Of a stretch of DNA of 58,227 nucleotides, positions 40,853 through 49,634 are shown piece after piece. Where the stretch lies: positions 1 through 58,227 of IMG/VR virus record IMGVR_UViG_3300027708_003611; one strand, given 5' to 3'. Source of the DNA: a virus. The notes under the pieces are model-generated. The model was not told where the DNA came from. It worked only from the letters and a program-made list of their open reading frames with translations, and ran no database searches. Every line of letters begins with the position of its first letter. Within the stretch, counting starts at the first letter, position 1. A program made the translations under genes and the position numbers.

Positions 40853-41061
40853 ACTCTTATTTCTTTAATAAAAAGTTTAATAATTTCAGCTCCTTTAAAT
40901 TTTAAAAAACGCTCTGATTTTATTTTGAAATGTTTTAAAGCTTTGTCTATACAATCGCTTTTTGTAGTGGAGGCTGTATTCCAAATATATATCGGGCCCA
41001 CTTTTATTACATGAACCATTCTTTTATAAACAAAATACTTGATATTATCTGCATTTGACAT
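40822..41061 (-). CDS. Small hypothetical protein
   Basis: A 79-aa basic protein from ATG 41061; the frame extends upstream to 41094, but this would run into the dpdA start. It has YFVYKRMVHVIKVGPIYIWN followed by a helical Lys-rich end. It lies divergently from dpdA and converges on gp43. No known domain. Confidence 0.5.
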   Translation of the reverse strand: MSNADNIKYFVYKRMVHVIKVGPIYIWNTASTTKSDCIDKALKHFKIKSERFLKFKGAEIIKLFIKEIRVQENNSNKSV

Positions 41062-41079
41062 TATTATTGTACAATATTT

Positions 41080-41925
41080 ATGCTTATAAGTCACGAAACA
41101 CCTATCAGTCTTCTAGAAACATCTAGAGGTTATAACGATTATGATTATTGTTTAGTACACTTATTACCTGAACAACCAGAATATCTTAAATTTTATAAGG
41201 AATCTGTTGATATGGGTAGACATGTATTGCTTGATAATAGTATTTTTGAACTTGGAACTTCCTACAACCCTAAAGAGTTTGCTTTTTGGGTTAAAGAGCT
41301 TTGTCCAACCGAGTATATTATACCTGATGTATTAGAAAGTGCTGAAGGCACTATTGAAAGTTTTAAAAAGTTTAGTAGTGACTATTCTCTTCCAGGTAGA
41401 AAGATTGGTGTGGTTCAAGGTAAGACATATAAGGAAATTGCTGATTGTTACAACTATATTGCACCTCGTGTCGATAAAATAGCTATATCTTTTGATTATT
41501 CGTTTTATCTTAATGAATGGAATACACGGGATGATTATATGAAGGATACTGATCCACTACCTATTTGGGCTCAAGGACTTGAGTTAAATAAGTGGGTACG
41601 GTATACCCTTGGTAGAGCAGCATTATTATACCGTCTTTATAATGATAAGATATTACTACCTAATAAAAAGCATCACCTTTTAGGTTGTGCAACTCCTTGG
41701 GAGTTTATACTCTATAATAATGCACCCTTTAAGAAAGATATTACAACAATTGATACATCTAACCCTATTGTAGCAGCTATTCTTTATAAAAAGTACAATC
41801 CTGTTTACGGTTTACATGAAAAATGGTCAGTAAAGCTTGTTGATTATATCGGAGCTAATATAACCCGTGAACAGCTCGAATTAGCTTTTTATAATACATC
41901 GCTCTTTAGAAAGTTCTGTTCATGA
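41080..41925 (+). CDS. dpdA: DpdA-type DNA 7-deazaguanine transglycosylase
   Basis: A 281-aa TIM-barrel protein related to tRNA-guanine transglycosylase. VLLDNSIFELG (Asp52) and YIIPDVL (Asp83) match the two catalytic Asp regions, KIGVVQG follows, and HLLGCATPWEF at about 199-209 matches the conserved HxLGxG region. DpdA enzymes swap guanine in phage DNA for a 7-deazaguanine, protecting it from restriction. The size is like phage DpdA rather than bacterial TGT (about 375 aa). It overlaps the formyltransferase by 4 nt and shares the block with queF. Confidence 0.85.
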   Translation: MLISHETPISLLETSRGYNDYDYCLVHLLPEQPEYLKFYKESVDMGRHVLLDNSIFELGTSYNPKEFAFWVKELCPTEYIIPDVLESAEGTIESFKKFSSDYSLPGRKIGVVQGKTYKEIADCYNYIAPRVDKIAISFDYSFYLNEWNTRDDYMKDTDPLPIWAQGLELNKWVRYTLGRAALLYRLYNDKILLPNKKHHLLGCATPWEFILYNNAPFKKDITTIDTSNPIVAAILYKKYNPVYGLHEKWSVKLVDYIGANITREQLELAFYNTSLFRKFCS

Positions 41926-42461
41926 AAAAATGGATAGCGTTTTTTAGTCAGACAGGATCAGAAATTTATAGAGTTTCTAAAAAACTCAATAAAGTACCAG
42001 ATCTTATTATTACTAATAAACAGGATTTAACGGGTATTAATTCATCTCTTTTAGAAGAGTACGGGTCAGTAATATTTCAGATTAATAAAAACCCTTCAGC
42101 TGGAGAATATTTACATTTTATTTCTGATAATTCTCTTGTAACACTTCACGGTTGGTTAAGAATTATTCCACCTATTGTTTGTGAACGTCATGAAATATAT
42201 AATCTTCACCCTGCTAATCTTATACATAATCCAGAATTAAAAGGTAAGGACCCTCAAAAGATGGCTTATGAACAAAAACTTGTTTTTTCAGGTAATACAA
42301 TTCATCGTTGTATAGCAGAACTTGATGCTGGGGAAATATTTGAACATAGTTATATTTCTATTGAAGGATTAACTTTAGATAAAACTATTAAAACATTACA
42401 TGATGATGCTACGAATTTATGGTTTACTTTTTTGAATAAGCATTTAATATATAGTGCATGA
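41922..42461 (+). CDS. Formyltransferase, candidate DpdN (dPreQ1 formyltransferase)
   Basis: A 179-aa folate-dependent formyltransferase-fold protein. YNLHP at about residues 93-97 gives the catalytic Asn and His, and AELDAGEIFEH supplies the catalytic Asp (about 135), in the order of PurN and methionyl-tRNA formyltransferase. LHGWLRIIPP is the family strand before it. It is coupled by 4-nt overlaps to dpdA and to the kinase, with queF two genes on. A phage dPreQ1 formyltransferase, DpdN, has been proposed for making formylated preQ1 in DNA; this gene fits. A general purine formyltransferase is the alternative. Confidence 0.75.
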   Translation: MKKWIAFFSQTGSEIYRVSKKLNKVPDLIITNKQDLTGINSSLLEEYGSVIFQINKNPSAGEYLHFISDNSLVTLHGWLRIIPPIVCERHEIYNLHPANLIHNPELKGKDPQKMAYEQKLVFSGNTIHRCIAELDAGEIFEHSYISIEGLTLDKTIKTLHDDATNLWFTFLNKHLIYSA

Positions 42462-43015
42462 AGATAGCTATTTCAGGAGCTCATAGTCAAGGTAAAACTA
42501 CTCTTGTAAAGTATTTACAAGATATAAATGTACTTACTGATTTTAAGTTTAAAACTTCTTTAACAAGAGGTATGCAGAAAGCGGGGTATAATATTAATGA
42601 AGACGGTGATGAAGTAACTCAGCTTGCAATTATGACTAAACATCTTCAACGTCTTAACGAAAAAGGTGATAGGATTTACGACCGTTGTGCTTTAGATGGT
42701 TATGCTTATTCAATGGCTTTAATAAAAGATCTTAAAGTGTTAGATATTATTAGAGATTTGTTTTTGGTAATGATTGATAGATACGATATCATTTTCTATG
42801 TTGAGCCGGAATTACCTCTTATAGAGGATGGTCAACGAACGGTTAATAAAGATTTTTTCGATAGTGTAGTGCAATCTTTTGATTGTATTATTAAATCATA
42901 TGCAATACCTGTTGTAAGGCTTAGTGGCTCTGTTGAAGAACGTGCTAGACAATTCTTTGTAGCTTTACAAGATAAAGAGGTAGAAATACACAACAACGAT
43001 TTTTACGAATTATGA
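42458..43015 (+). CDS. P-loop kinase (NadR/AAA_28-like) in the dpdA block
   Basis: A 185-aa P-loop protein: MKIAISGAHSQGKTTLVKYL with Walker A GAHSQGKT at about residues 7-14, IYDRCALDGYAYSMAL, and IIFYVEPELPL. It is paralogous to 16265-16897. It overlaps both neighbours by 4 nt, between the formyltransferase and queF. That position suggests a job in making or handling the modified base or its nucleotide, but no such step is established. Confidence 0.75.
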   Translation: MKIAISGAHSQGKTTLVKYLQDINVLTDFKFKTSLTRGMQKAGYNINEDGDEVTQLAIMTKHLQRLNEKGDRIYDRCALDGYAYSMALIKDLKVLDIIRDLFLVMIDRYDIIFYVEPELPLIEDGQRTVNKDFFDSVVQSFDCIIKSYAIPVVRLSGSVEERARQFFVALQDKEVEIHNNDFYEL

Positions 43016-43923
43016 GTACAACTAACATGAATGACATTGCATCGAAGTCTTTAGGATCTTCGGCTTCGTATGCAGTATACACCGATACGTTTGATCCATC
43101 ATTGCTTAACCCAATGCCTCGTTCTCTTGCACGAGACGATTGGAATATTAAAGCAGATAGTTTTGTTGGGTACGATACCTGGCATTGTCACGAAGCTACA
43201 TTCCTTCTTAATAGTGGAGTACCAGTAGCAGGTACCCTCAAGTATGTTTATTCATGCGATTCAGAGTTCATGGTAGAGTCAAAGTCTGCTAAGCTTTACT
43301 GTAATTCATTTGATATGTGTAAGATGGGAGAAACATACGCTCAAGCTATTGACAATTATGAGAATCAGATTCGTACAGATCTTGAGAACGTTCTTAAGAC
43401 ACCTGTTTCAGTTAAATTTTTCCGCTCCGGAGCTGATACTAGCGCCGCTGATCCTGTTTACGGTTATGTAGATCTTACTGATAAGATTCATTTTAGTACA
43501 GAAATTACAGATTACGCTTCAAAGGAAGAGCATCTTAAATTCTACTCTCTTACAGACGGTGAAGAGATTGTTGAGTGTAAGTATTTTACAAACGCTTTGA
43601 GATCGCGTTGCAGACATACAAAGCAGAAAGATACAGGTACGGCCTATATTCGCATTGTAACGAAGGGTTGTGAAGTTAACCCTGTTTCACTCTTCAAGCA
43701 AGTTGTTTCTTTGAGAGAAGTAAATGAGTTTCATGAATTTTGTGCTGAAAAGCTTTATACAAGCATTATGGGTCATCCAGCTGTAATTGACTGTGCTGTA
43801 ACTCTTCTTTACGCTCGTCGTGGATCTCTTGATATTAATCCTACAAGAGCCAGTAGAGTAGAGCTTCTACCATCTGCTCTTATTAACCATACCCTTTATA
43901 CAAAAAAAGCAATGGGTCAGTAA
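43012..43923 (+). CDS. queF: NADPH-dependent preQ0 reductase
   Basis: A 303-aa long-form (unimodular) QueF, which reduces the nitrile of preQ0 to the aminomethyl of preQ1. Seen: VESKSAKLYCNSFDM (NADPH-binding E-S-K-S region, about residues 88-102), SRCRHTKQKDTGTAYI with the catalytic Cys at about 200 and Asp at about 207, FHEFCAEKL (about 240) and ARRGSLDINPTR (about 268-279). It ends the dpdA-formyltransferase-kinase-queF operon. Confidence 0.93.
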   Translation: MSTTNMNDIASKSLGSSASYAVYTDTFDPSLLNPMPRSLARDDWNIKADSFVGYDTWHCHEATFLLNSGVPVAGTLKYVYSCDSEFMVESKSAKLYCNSFDMCKMGETYAQAIDNYENQIRTDLENVLKTPVSVKFFRSGADTSAADPVYGYVDLTDKIHFSTEITDYASKEEHLKFYSLTDGEEIVECKYFTNALRSRCRHTKQKDTGTAYIRIVTKGCEVNPVSLFKQVVSLREVNEFHEFCAEKLYTSIMGHPAVIDCAVTLLYARRGSLDINPTRASRVELLPSALINHTLYTKKAMGQ

Positions 43924-43969
43924 ATTAACCCTAGCACAAACTATAAATCTATAATAATATATTAACGAT

Positions 43970-44359
43970 ATGAGCGAAACCACAAACACAATAGCAGTAT
44001 TCTTCGACTCTGTAGGACGTACAATCCTTGGAGAACGCATTGATGCTGATACATCAGATAAGGTTCTTACCATTAAGAACCCAGCCGTAGTACACATTAT
44101 GCCTAATCAGCAGACTGGTCAACTATCGTTACAGATTCTTCCTCTGTTCTTCAGAGAGTTTCTTGCCGATAAGACTGAGCCTACTGTTTGGAAGTATAAT
44201 CGTGAGCTTATTACCGAATGTAAAGATGTTGCATTTGATTTTAAGCTTCAGGCTCAGTACCAGCAAATCTTTAACCCTAGCCCGATTATCACACCGACTA
44301 ATCCGGGTGTAGCTCCTGCTGGAGCTGGTGATGTTGTTCGTCTTTTTGACGAAGAATAA
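43970..44359 (+). CDS. Hypothetical protein upstream of uvsX
   Basis: A 129-aa protein with a compact, beta-rich N-terminal domain (NTIAVFFDSVGRTILGERID and VVHIMPNQQTGQLSLQILPL) and a Pro/Gly/Ala-rich linker near the C-terminus (PTNPGVAPAGAGD). Similar genes sit before uvsX in other marine T4-like phages as far as I recall. Codon use suggests high expression. Function is unknown. Confidence 0.7.
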   Translation: MSETTNTIAVFFDSVGRTILGERIDADTSDKVLTIKNPAVVHIMPNQQTGQLSLQILPLFFREFLADKTEPTVWKYNRELITECKDVAFDFKLQAQYQQIFNPSPIITPTNPGVAPAGAGDVVRLFDEE

Positions 44360-44360
44360 T

Positions 44361-44388
44361 TTGCTTTAATAGAAGCAGCATCTAATAT
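44361..44388 (+). promoter_or_regulatory. Candidate uvsX promoter (TTGCTT-N16-TAATAT)
   Basis: TTGCTT at 44361-44366 and TAATAT at 44383-44388 lie 6 nt before ATG 44395, giving a leaderless message. Confidence 0.5.
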
Positions 44389-44394
44389 TTCGGT

Positions 44395-45492
44395 ATGGCT
44401 AAAAACGAACTCTCTTATTTAAAAGACATTTTTAAATCAGTCGACGACTTAAACCCCGACTCCGCAGTATTAGATGCTGCTACTCTATCAACTGCTGACG
44501 ACTGGATTGATACCGGTTCGTATGCATTAAACGCTATTATCTCAGGATCCATGTATAAGGGAATTCCAGGAGGCCGTATTACAGGTTTTGCTGGACCTTC
44601 GATGGCTGGTAAGACTCTTATTATGAATAAGGTTATGGCTAATGCTCAAAAGAAAGGCTATATACCTGTAATTTGGGATTCTGAGGTAGCTGTTGATAAG
44701 AAAAGTGCTGAAGGAGCTGGCATGGATACATCTCGTGTTAAGTACTACCCTGTTGAGACGATTGAAGATTGCCGTAATCAAATGAGTGCATTTCTCGATA
44801 ACGTTATTAAGGCGAATAATCCTGATCTTAAGTTTATCGTAGCAATTGACTCTCTTGGAAATCTTGCAAGTGCTAAGGAAATTAAAGATGCTACAGCTGG
44901 TAAAGATTCAGCAGATGTAGGACAAAGAGCAAAAGCTATTAAATCGATGATGCGTACACTTACCTATAAAGCTGCTAAAGCAAAGGTACCAATTTTATTT
45001 AGTAATCACATTTATGAAGGAATGGAAATGTTCCCTACTCTTGTTAAAACTCAGAGTGGTGGCAAGGGACCGATTTATCTTGCTTCGGTTCTTGTACAAC
45101 TTAGTACGAAGAACGAAAAAGCTAGTGACAACCCTAATGAACAATCTGTGGCTATTGCTCATAATATTTCAGGTGTAACGCTTGGCGCTATGACAGTGAA
45201 AAACCGTTTTGTACCATCTTATCTTAAGACTGAACTTTATTTAAACTTTAAAACAGGTCTTGATAAACATGCTGGTCTTTTTGAAATTGCAGAAGCGTTC
45301 GGTGTTATTGAAAAACCTGGACGTACAGTAATGTATAAAGGTGAAAGTCTTGGTTATAGAAAAGATCTTGAAAAAGATCCTAAATTCTGGGAAAAGATTA
45401 TGCCTGAATTAGAAAAAGTTTTACAAGAAAAACTTTGCTATGGCACTAGTTCTACAGTAGATATTGAAGAAGAAGTCGATAATATCGAATAA
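44395..45492 (+). CDS. uvsX: UvsX-like RecA-family recombinase
   Basis: A 365-aa recombinase. Walker A is GPSMAGKT at about residues 67-74, GGRITGFAG comes before it, VIWDSEVAVD holds the catalytic Glu, and FIVAIDSLGNLAS is Walker B. The acidic C-terminus (VDIEEEVDNIE) fits UvsX/RecA. It catalyses strand exchange on gp32-coated DNA with UvsY. The last base is shared with the next start (TAATG). Confidence 0.95.
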   Translation: MAKNELSYLKDIFKSVDDLNPDSAVLDAATLSTADDWIDTGSYALNAIISGSMYKGIPGGRITGFAGPSMAGKTLIMNKVMANAQKKGYIPVIWDSEVAVDKKSAEGAGMDTSRVKYYPVETIEDCRNQMSAFLDNVIKANNPDLKFIVAIDSLGNLASAKEIKDATAGKDSADVGQRAKAIKSMMRTLTYKAAKAKVPILFSNHIYEGMEMFPTLVKTQSGGKGPIYLASVLVQLSTKNEKASDNPNEQSVAIAHNISGVTLGAMTVKNRFVPSYLKTELYLNFKTGLDKHAGLFEIAEAFGVIEKPGRTVMYKGESLGYRKDLEKDPKFWEKIMPELEKVLQEKLCYGTSSTVDIEEEVDNIE

Positions 45493-46847
45493 TGTCTAAT
45501 CCAGAACCTGGTAAGCTTGATCTCGATTATTACGAGAACATTATTCTTTTTAACTCTCTTTTAAGTCAGGAGTATTTAGCAACAATTATAGAACATGCTG
45601 ATCCCGCTTATTTCAATGATAAGAGTATCCAGACTGTGTTTAAAACAATTGCATTTTTCTTTTCTGAGAGAGGTACCGTACCAACAGCAACTGAAATTAA
45701 GTCAAGATTAACTTCTGAAGAGGAACGAAAAGCGTTTAACGATATTGCTAACCGGTTTAAAGAAATTGATACGAAGTTTAATAAAGAAGAGTTACTTAGT
45801 AATACAGAGAGGTTTCTTAAAGAAAGATGTTTATATAAAACTATTTTAGAAACTGCTGAAAAGTATGCTCAAGGTAAAGCAGACCCCGCTGATGCACTTA
45901 AAGAGTTTGAAAAGGCTTATACTATTAATCTTACTGAAAATTCCGGTCATTGGTATTTTGAGGATGTAGATAACCATATTAAAGAACTCACTACTATATA
46001 TAACCCTATTCCAACAGGTTGGAAATTTTTAGATGAAAAATTAGAAGGTGGGTTGTTTCCTAAAACACTCACCTGTCTTGTTGGTCAGGTAAATATCGGT
46101 AAGAGTATTTTTTTAGGTAATATTGCTACTAATTTTGTTTTAAAAAATAAAAACGTACTTCTTATTTCTTTAGAAATGTCAGAGTATATGTATGCAAAAA
46201 GGATTAGTGCACAGATGACACAAATACCTCACAATCAACTTAAAGTCTTTACAGATGAACTTAAACAACAAGTTAAGCATATTGAAAAGCAAATCGATAG
46301 TAAGCTTATTATTAAAGAATATCCCCCAAAGACAGTTACCGTAAGACATATTGATGCTTATATTACTAAGCTTGGCCATAAAGGTTTCAAACCTGAAGTT
46401 GTAGTTATTGACTATATTAACCTTCTTAAATCTTCTACAAAGAATTTAAACTCTTACGAAACTGTAAAAGAAATAGCTGAGCAACTTCGAGCTCTATCTT
46501 TTAAATATAATATTCCGTTTGTTACAGCTTCTCAACTTAATCGTGGTTCCTTTAATACATCATCACCTGGTATGGAAGGTATATCTGAGAGTATTGGATT
46601 AGCAGCAACTTGTGACGTTATTTGTTCGCTATGGCAAGAAGAAGAAGATAAAGAGCTCGGTATTATTAACCTCGGTATGCAAAAGAATCGATTTGGCGCT
46701 AACTATGGTAGTTGTGCGTTCAAAGTAAAATATGAAACGCTAACTCTTAATGAAGTTAATCCTGATCATTTTAGTACTGAAACACCACAACAAGCTATTG
46801 CAGATGCTCAAAATACTTTAGATAAACTTTCCATTACAGAAACTTGA
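45492..46847 (+). CDS. Replicative DNA helicase (gp41/DnaB-like)
   Basis: A 451-aa hexameric helicase. An N-terminal helical domain is followed by the RecA-like core with Walker A GQVNIGKS at about residues 198-205, VLLISLEMSEYMYAKRISAQ, VVVIDYINLL (Walker B) and the DnaB Q-motif region TASQLNRGSF. It works with the primase encoded at 13032. The order uvsX-gp41 matches T4 (uvsX-40-41). Confidence 0.95.
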   Translation: MSNPEPGKLDLDYYENIILFNSLLSQEYLATIIEHADPAYFNDKSIQTVFKTIAFFFSERGTVPTATEIKSRLTSEEERKAFNDIANRFKEIDTKFNKEELLSNTERFLKERCLYKTILETAEKYAQGKADPADALKEFEKAYTINLTENSGHWYFEDVDNHIKELTTIYNPIPTGWKFLDEKLEGGLFPKTLTCLVGQVNIGKSIFLGNIATNFVLKNKNVLLISLEMSEYMYAKRISAQMTQIPHNQLKVFTDELKQQVKHIEKQIDSKLIIKEYPPKTVTVRHIDAYITKLGHKGFKPEVVVIDYINLLKSSTKNLNSYETVKEIAEQLRALSFKYNIPFVTASQLNRGSFNTSSPGMEGISESIGLAATCDVICSLWQEEEDKELGIINLGMQKNRFGANYGSCAFKVKYETLTLNEVNPDHFSTETPQQAIADAQNTLDKLSITET

Positions 46848-46872
46848 TTAATATACATAAATGCAGTAAATA
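46844..46872 (+). promoter_or_regulatory. Candidate promoter (TTGATT-N17-TAAATA) with a hairpin
   Basis: TTGATT at 46844-46849 overlaps the helicase stop; TAAATA at 46867-46872 lies 10 nt before ATG 46883. A 6-bp inverted repeat ATGCAG/CTGCAT (46861-46866 with 46875-46880) brackets the -10 box. Confidence 0.35.
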
Positions 46873-46882
46873 ATCTGCATAC

Positions 46883-47197
46883 ATGTTTAACGAAAAAGTA
46901 TTAGATGATTTTTTATCAAAAAACGACCCTTTAAAACAAATATGTACAAAGGAATATATACAAGGTGTGTTTAAATTTGGTTCTTTATTATCAATTTTAC
47001 ATAATAAAAAAATAAACCCGTCAACTGTTTTTGTTACAATATTAGAAAATAAAGAAATTAGAGACTTATTTGTCGAAGTTACTCACTCTGATAATGCAAA
47101 AGATGCCTTACTTGGCCTCTTGCAACTTTACCCGCCGCTATTAAAATCAAAGAATACAAAACGATTATTCAAGAAATCAATAACGAGTAAAAAGTGA
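46883..47197 (+). CDS. Small hypothetical protein
   Basis: A 104-aa helical basic protein (FNEKVLDDFLSKNDPLKQIC and a Lys-rich end). It lies between gp41 and the gene at 47194, which it overlaps by 4 nt (GTGA). Its place between helicase and gp32 suggests a replication accessory role, but this is positional only. Confidence 0.6.
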   Translation: MFNEKVLDDFLSKNDPLKQICTKEYIQGVFKFGSLLSILHNKKINPSTVFVTILENKEIRDLFVEVTHSDNAKDALLGLLQLYPPLLKSKNTKRLFKKSITSKK

Positions 47198-47862
47198 CTG
47201 AAACAGAAAAAAGAATATACAATAAACATTTAGCAATATCTCGCTCTTTACGCAATAAACCTTTTAAACTTAAAGGAGATTTTACTGATTTTGAAAATAA
47301 TCCAAAATACGTGTCGTTAAAAAGACTATCCGTATTTTTCAGCAGATATCCTAATATAGATATAGATACATATTTTATAGCTCCGTATAAAATATATAAA
47401 GACGTAGACCATTTTGATTTAAATTACTTTGCTTCACCGAGAGCTATAAAAACTTACACAATTTACAAACAACAACAAGAAATGCTATCTCCCGATAAAC
47501 AAATATCTGATGTAAAGAACTCATTATTTTTTATTGTAAAATTTTGTATTACGAATAAAGTACAACTTCATGATTATCCTAGTTTTAAGTTTACCGGTAT
47601 GTCTCCTGAATGGGTATATCATTTAAAAAATAAAAAAATAAATCCATACTCTCTTATGGAGTTTACAGGTATTTTTCCTTATATAAATGAGATGCCTTTT
47701 GATGAAAGAGAATTACTATTAGGTAATTTTGGTAAAACATACCCCGACTTTAAATCTCGTTATAATAGTTCTAACGAACTTAAATCATTTTTAAGTAAAG
47801 CATTTATAACATTAAAACTTTTTATAGATAAGAGCTTGAATTCTTCAAACTCGTATGTATAA
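47194..47862 (+). CDS. Hypothetical protein, possible helicase-loader (gp59) analogue
   Basis: A 222-aa basic helical protein with a GTG start coupled to the gene before. Sequence includes LAISRSLRNKPFKLKGDF, PNIDIDTYFIAPYKIYKD and SPEWVYHLKNKKINPYSLME. It has gp59 size (217 aa in T4) and lies next to gp32, where T4 also keeps gene 59. I see no decisive gp59 motif, so this is only a positional hypothesis. Confidence 0.6.
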   Translation: MTETEKRIYNKHLAISRSLRNKPFKLKGDFTDFENNPKYVSLKRLSVFFSRYPNIDIDTYFIAPYKIYKDVDHFDLNYFASPRAIKTYTIYKQQQEMLSPDKQISDVKNSLFFIVKFCITNKVQLHDYPSFKFTGMSPEWVYHLKNKKINPYSLMEFTGIFPYINEMPFDERELLLGNFGKTYPDFKSRYNSSNELKSFLSKAFITLKLFIDKSLNSSNSYV

Positions 47863-47863
47863 T
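47836..47863 (+). promoter_or_regulatory. gp32 promoter (TTGAAT-N16-TATAAT)
   Basis: TTGAAT at 47836-47841 and TATAAT at 47858-47863 form the best sigma70-like promoter in the window. Unlike the others it has a 31-nt leader before ATG 47895, made almost only of A and C with little G, so unstructured. That may give efficient SD-independent initiation for an abundant protein. Confidence 0.65.
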
Positions 47864-47894
47864 ACAAACAAATAAACAACCAAACAAACTCATT

Positions 47895-48779
47895 ATGACA
47901 TTAACAAAAAATATATTCGCAGAAATTAAAGCTTCACTCTCTAATAAGAATGATAATTCTTATAAAGATATTATGAAGTTCGAATCTGGTAAGACATACA
48001 CCGTTCGTCTTGTACCGAACATCACTGAACCTAAGAAGACAATCTATAACTACAAGCATCACTCTTGGAAGAGTCATTCTAATGGACAGTTTTTTACATC
48101 TCTTTGCCCTTCTACTTACGGTGAGAATTGCCCTATTGATTCATATGTTATGAAAACATATAATAACGGTACTGATGAAGAGAAGAAGAAGCTCGGTGAT
48201 ATTTCACGTAAGGAAAGCTGGATGGTTAATGCTTACGTTATCTCAGATCCTACTAATCCTGAGAACGAAGGCAAGGTTAAGGTTATTCGTTACGGTAAGG
48301 AGCTCGCTAAGATTATTCAAAGTGCTATTGACGGTGATGATGCTTCTGAGTTTGGTGCTGAGAAAGTATTTGATGTAGCTAATGGTAGCACTCTTCGTAT
48401 TAAGTGTGAGCCCCGTACTGGTAATGCTGGTAATCGGTTATCAGTGACTTACTCCTCATCTAAGTTTTTGTCTACCTCTAAACTTGAACTTAATGATAAT
48501 CAACTTCGTGCAATTTACGAAGGTGTACATGATCTTGAAAAGTTTAATAAAGCTAAGACATCTGCCGAGCTTCAACGTGGACTCGATCAACATTTCTTCT
48601 GTATTGAAGATGTAACAACCGAAGAGGCTGTTGACGAAGATACTGTACCGGAACCTGTAAAGCAAGTATCTACAAAGAAGGACCCTATTAATGAAATTTT
48701 TCAGGGCGTAGATGAAGCTAAGGTCCCTGCTGAAGATGATACTGATGCCAAGCTTAAGGAGTTACTTGCCGGTCTTTAA
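47895..48779 (+). CDS. Single-stranded DNA-binding protein (gp32-like)
   Basis: A 294-aa SSB (T4 gp32: 301 aa). A basic N-terminus is followed by an OB-fold core with KFESGKTYTVRLVPN, YNYKHHSWKSH, and SLCPSTYGENCPID, which resembles the gp32 core zinc region. An acidic C-terminal tail ends in DDTDAKLKELLAGL, the protein-interaction tail. It coats ssDNA and organises UvsX, UvsY, gp41 and gp43. Codon use and promoter fit high expression. Confidence 0.92.
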   Translation: MTLTKNIFAEIKASLSNKNDNSYKDIMKFESGKTYTVRLVPNITEPKKTIYNYKHHSWKSHSNGQFFTSLCPSTYGENCPIDSYVMKTYNNGTDEEKKKLGDISRKESWMVNAYVISDPTNPENEGKVKVIRYGKELAKIIQSAIDGDDASEFGAEKVFDVANGSTLRIKCEPRTGNAGNRLSVTYSSSKFLSTSKLELNDNQLRAIYEGVHDLEKFNKAKTSAELQRGLDQHFFCIEDVTTEEAVDEDTVPEPVKQVSTKKDPINEIFQGVDEAKVPAEDDTDAKLKELLAGL

Positions 48780-48793
48780 TTTTAATTTATAAT
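48766..48793 (+). promoter_or_regulatory. Candidate folE2 promoter (TTGCCG-N16-TATAAT)
   Basis: TTGCCG at 48766-48771 (inside the end of gp32) and TATAAT at 48788-48793 lie 6 nt before ATG 48800. It would give an extra leaderless folE2 message besides readthrough from gp32. Confidence 0.5.
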
Positions 48794-48799
48794 AATTTT

Positions 48800-49633
48800 A
48801 TGCCAAGAATAAAAACTAACGCCGATATTCCCGATATTCAGAATACTATAGACGGGTTTCCTAAGAAGTACATTCCAAAAGTAGGTACTCGTGATGCAAC
48901 ACTTCCCGTTAAAATTATTCGTAAAGACGGTACTACTAATGAAGGCTCAGGTAAGTTTTCAATGTATACTGACCTTACTTCTGAGAATAAAGGTACGAAC
49001 ATGAGTCGTTATCGTATTCTTATTGAAGAAGTAGTAAAGAAAGACGGTTATTATGTTCATGAGGTTATTAAGGATCTTCTTCACGAGTGTAAGGCTAGAT
49101 TAAAATCTGATAATGCCTATGTTAAGATTAAGTTTGATTATTTCCTTAAGCGTAAGGCACCTGTCTCCGGTATTGAGTCTCACATGGATTATCGCGGTAA
49201 TATGGAGGGACGTCTTATTGACGGTAAGGAGAGACTCTATCTTACAGTTCACGTTATGTACGCTTCTCTTTGCCCGTGCTCTAAAGAGATTAGTGATTAC
49301 GGAGCTCATAATCAACGCTCAGTAGCTGACGTTACTGTTGAGATTGATGAATCAAAGGGTATTATGTGGATTGAAGATATTATTGATATTGTTGAAAATG
49401 CTTCTTCTGCTCCTATTATTAACGCTCTTAAGCGTGTTGATGAAGCTTATCAAACTGAGCTTATGTACGAGAACCCGGTCTTTGTTGAAGATATGGTTCG
49501 TAAGATAGCAGTTGAGCTTGATAAGGAGCTCGATAACCGTATTAAGGATTATTCTGTAGTAGTTAATCACTTTGAGTCAATTCATACTGCAGTTGCAGTT
49601 GCTGTTATTAACGCTGGTCGCGAATTAAAGTAA
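48800..49633 (+). CDS. folE2: GTP cyclohydrolase IB
   Basis: A 277-aa FolE2. Family words in order: DIQNTI near the N-terminus, VGTRDATLPVKI, NKGTNMSRYRILIEE, CPCSKEISDYGAHNQRS (metal-binding Cys and His), and ENPVFVEDMVR near the C-terminus. It opens GTP to 7,8-dihydroneopterin triphosphate, the first step of both folate and 7-deazaguanine synthesis. It feeds QueD. Its place between gp32 and the clamp ties base modification to replication. Confidence 0.94.
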   Translation: MPRIKTNADIPDIQNTIDGFPKKYIPKVGTRDATLPVKIIRKDGTTNEGSGKFSMYTDLTSENKGTNMSRYRILIEEVVKKDGYYVHEVIKDLLHECKARLKSDNAYVKIKFDYFLKRKAPVSGIESHMDYRGNMEGRLIDGKERLYLTVHVMYASLCPCSKEISDYGAHNQRSVADVTVEIDESKGIMWIEDIIDIVENASSAPIINALKRVDEAYQTELMYENPVFVEDMVRKIAVELDKELDNRIKDYSVVVNHFESIHTAVAVAVINAGRELK

Positions 49634-49634
49634 T

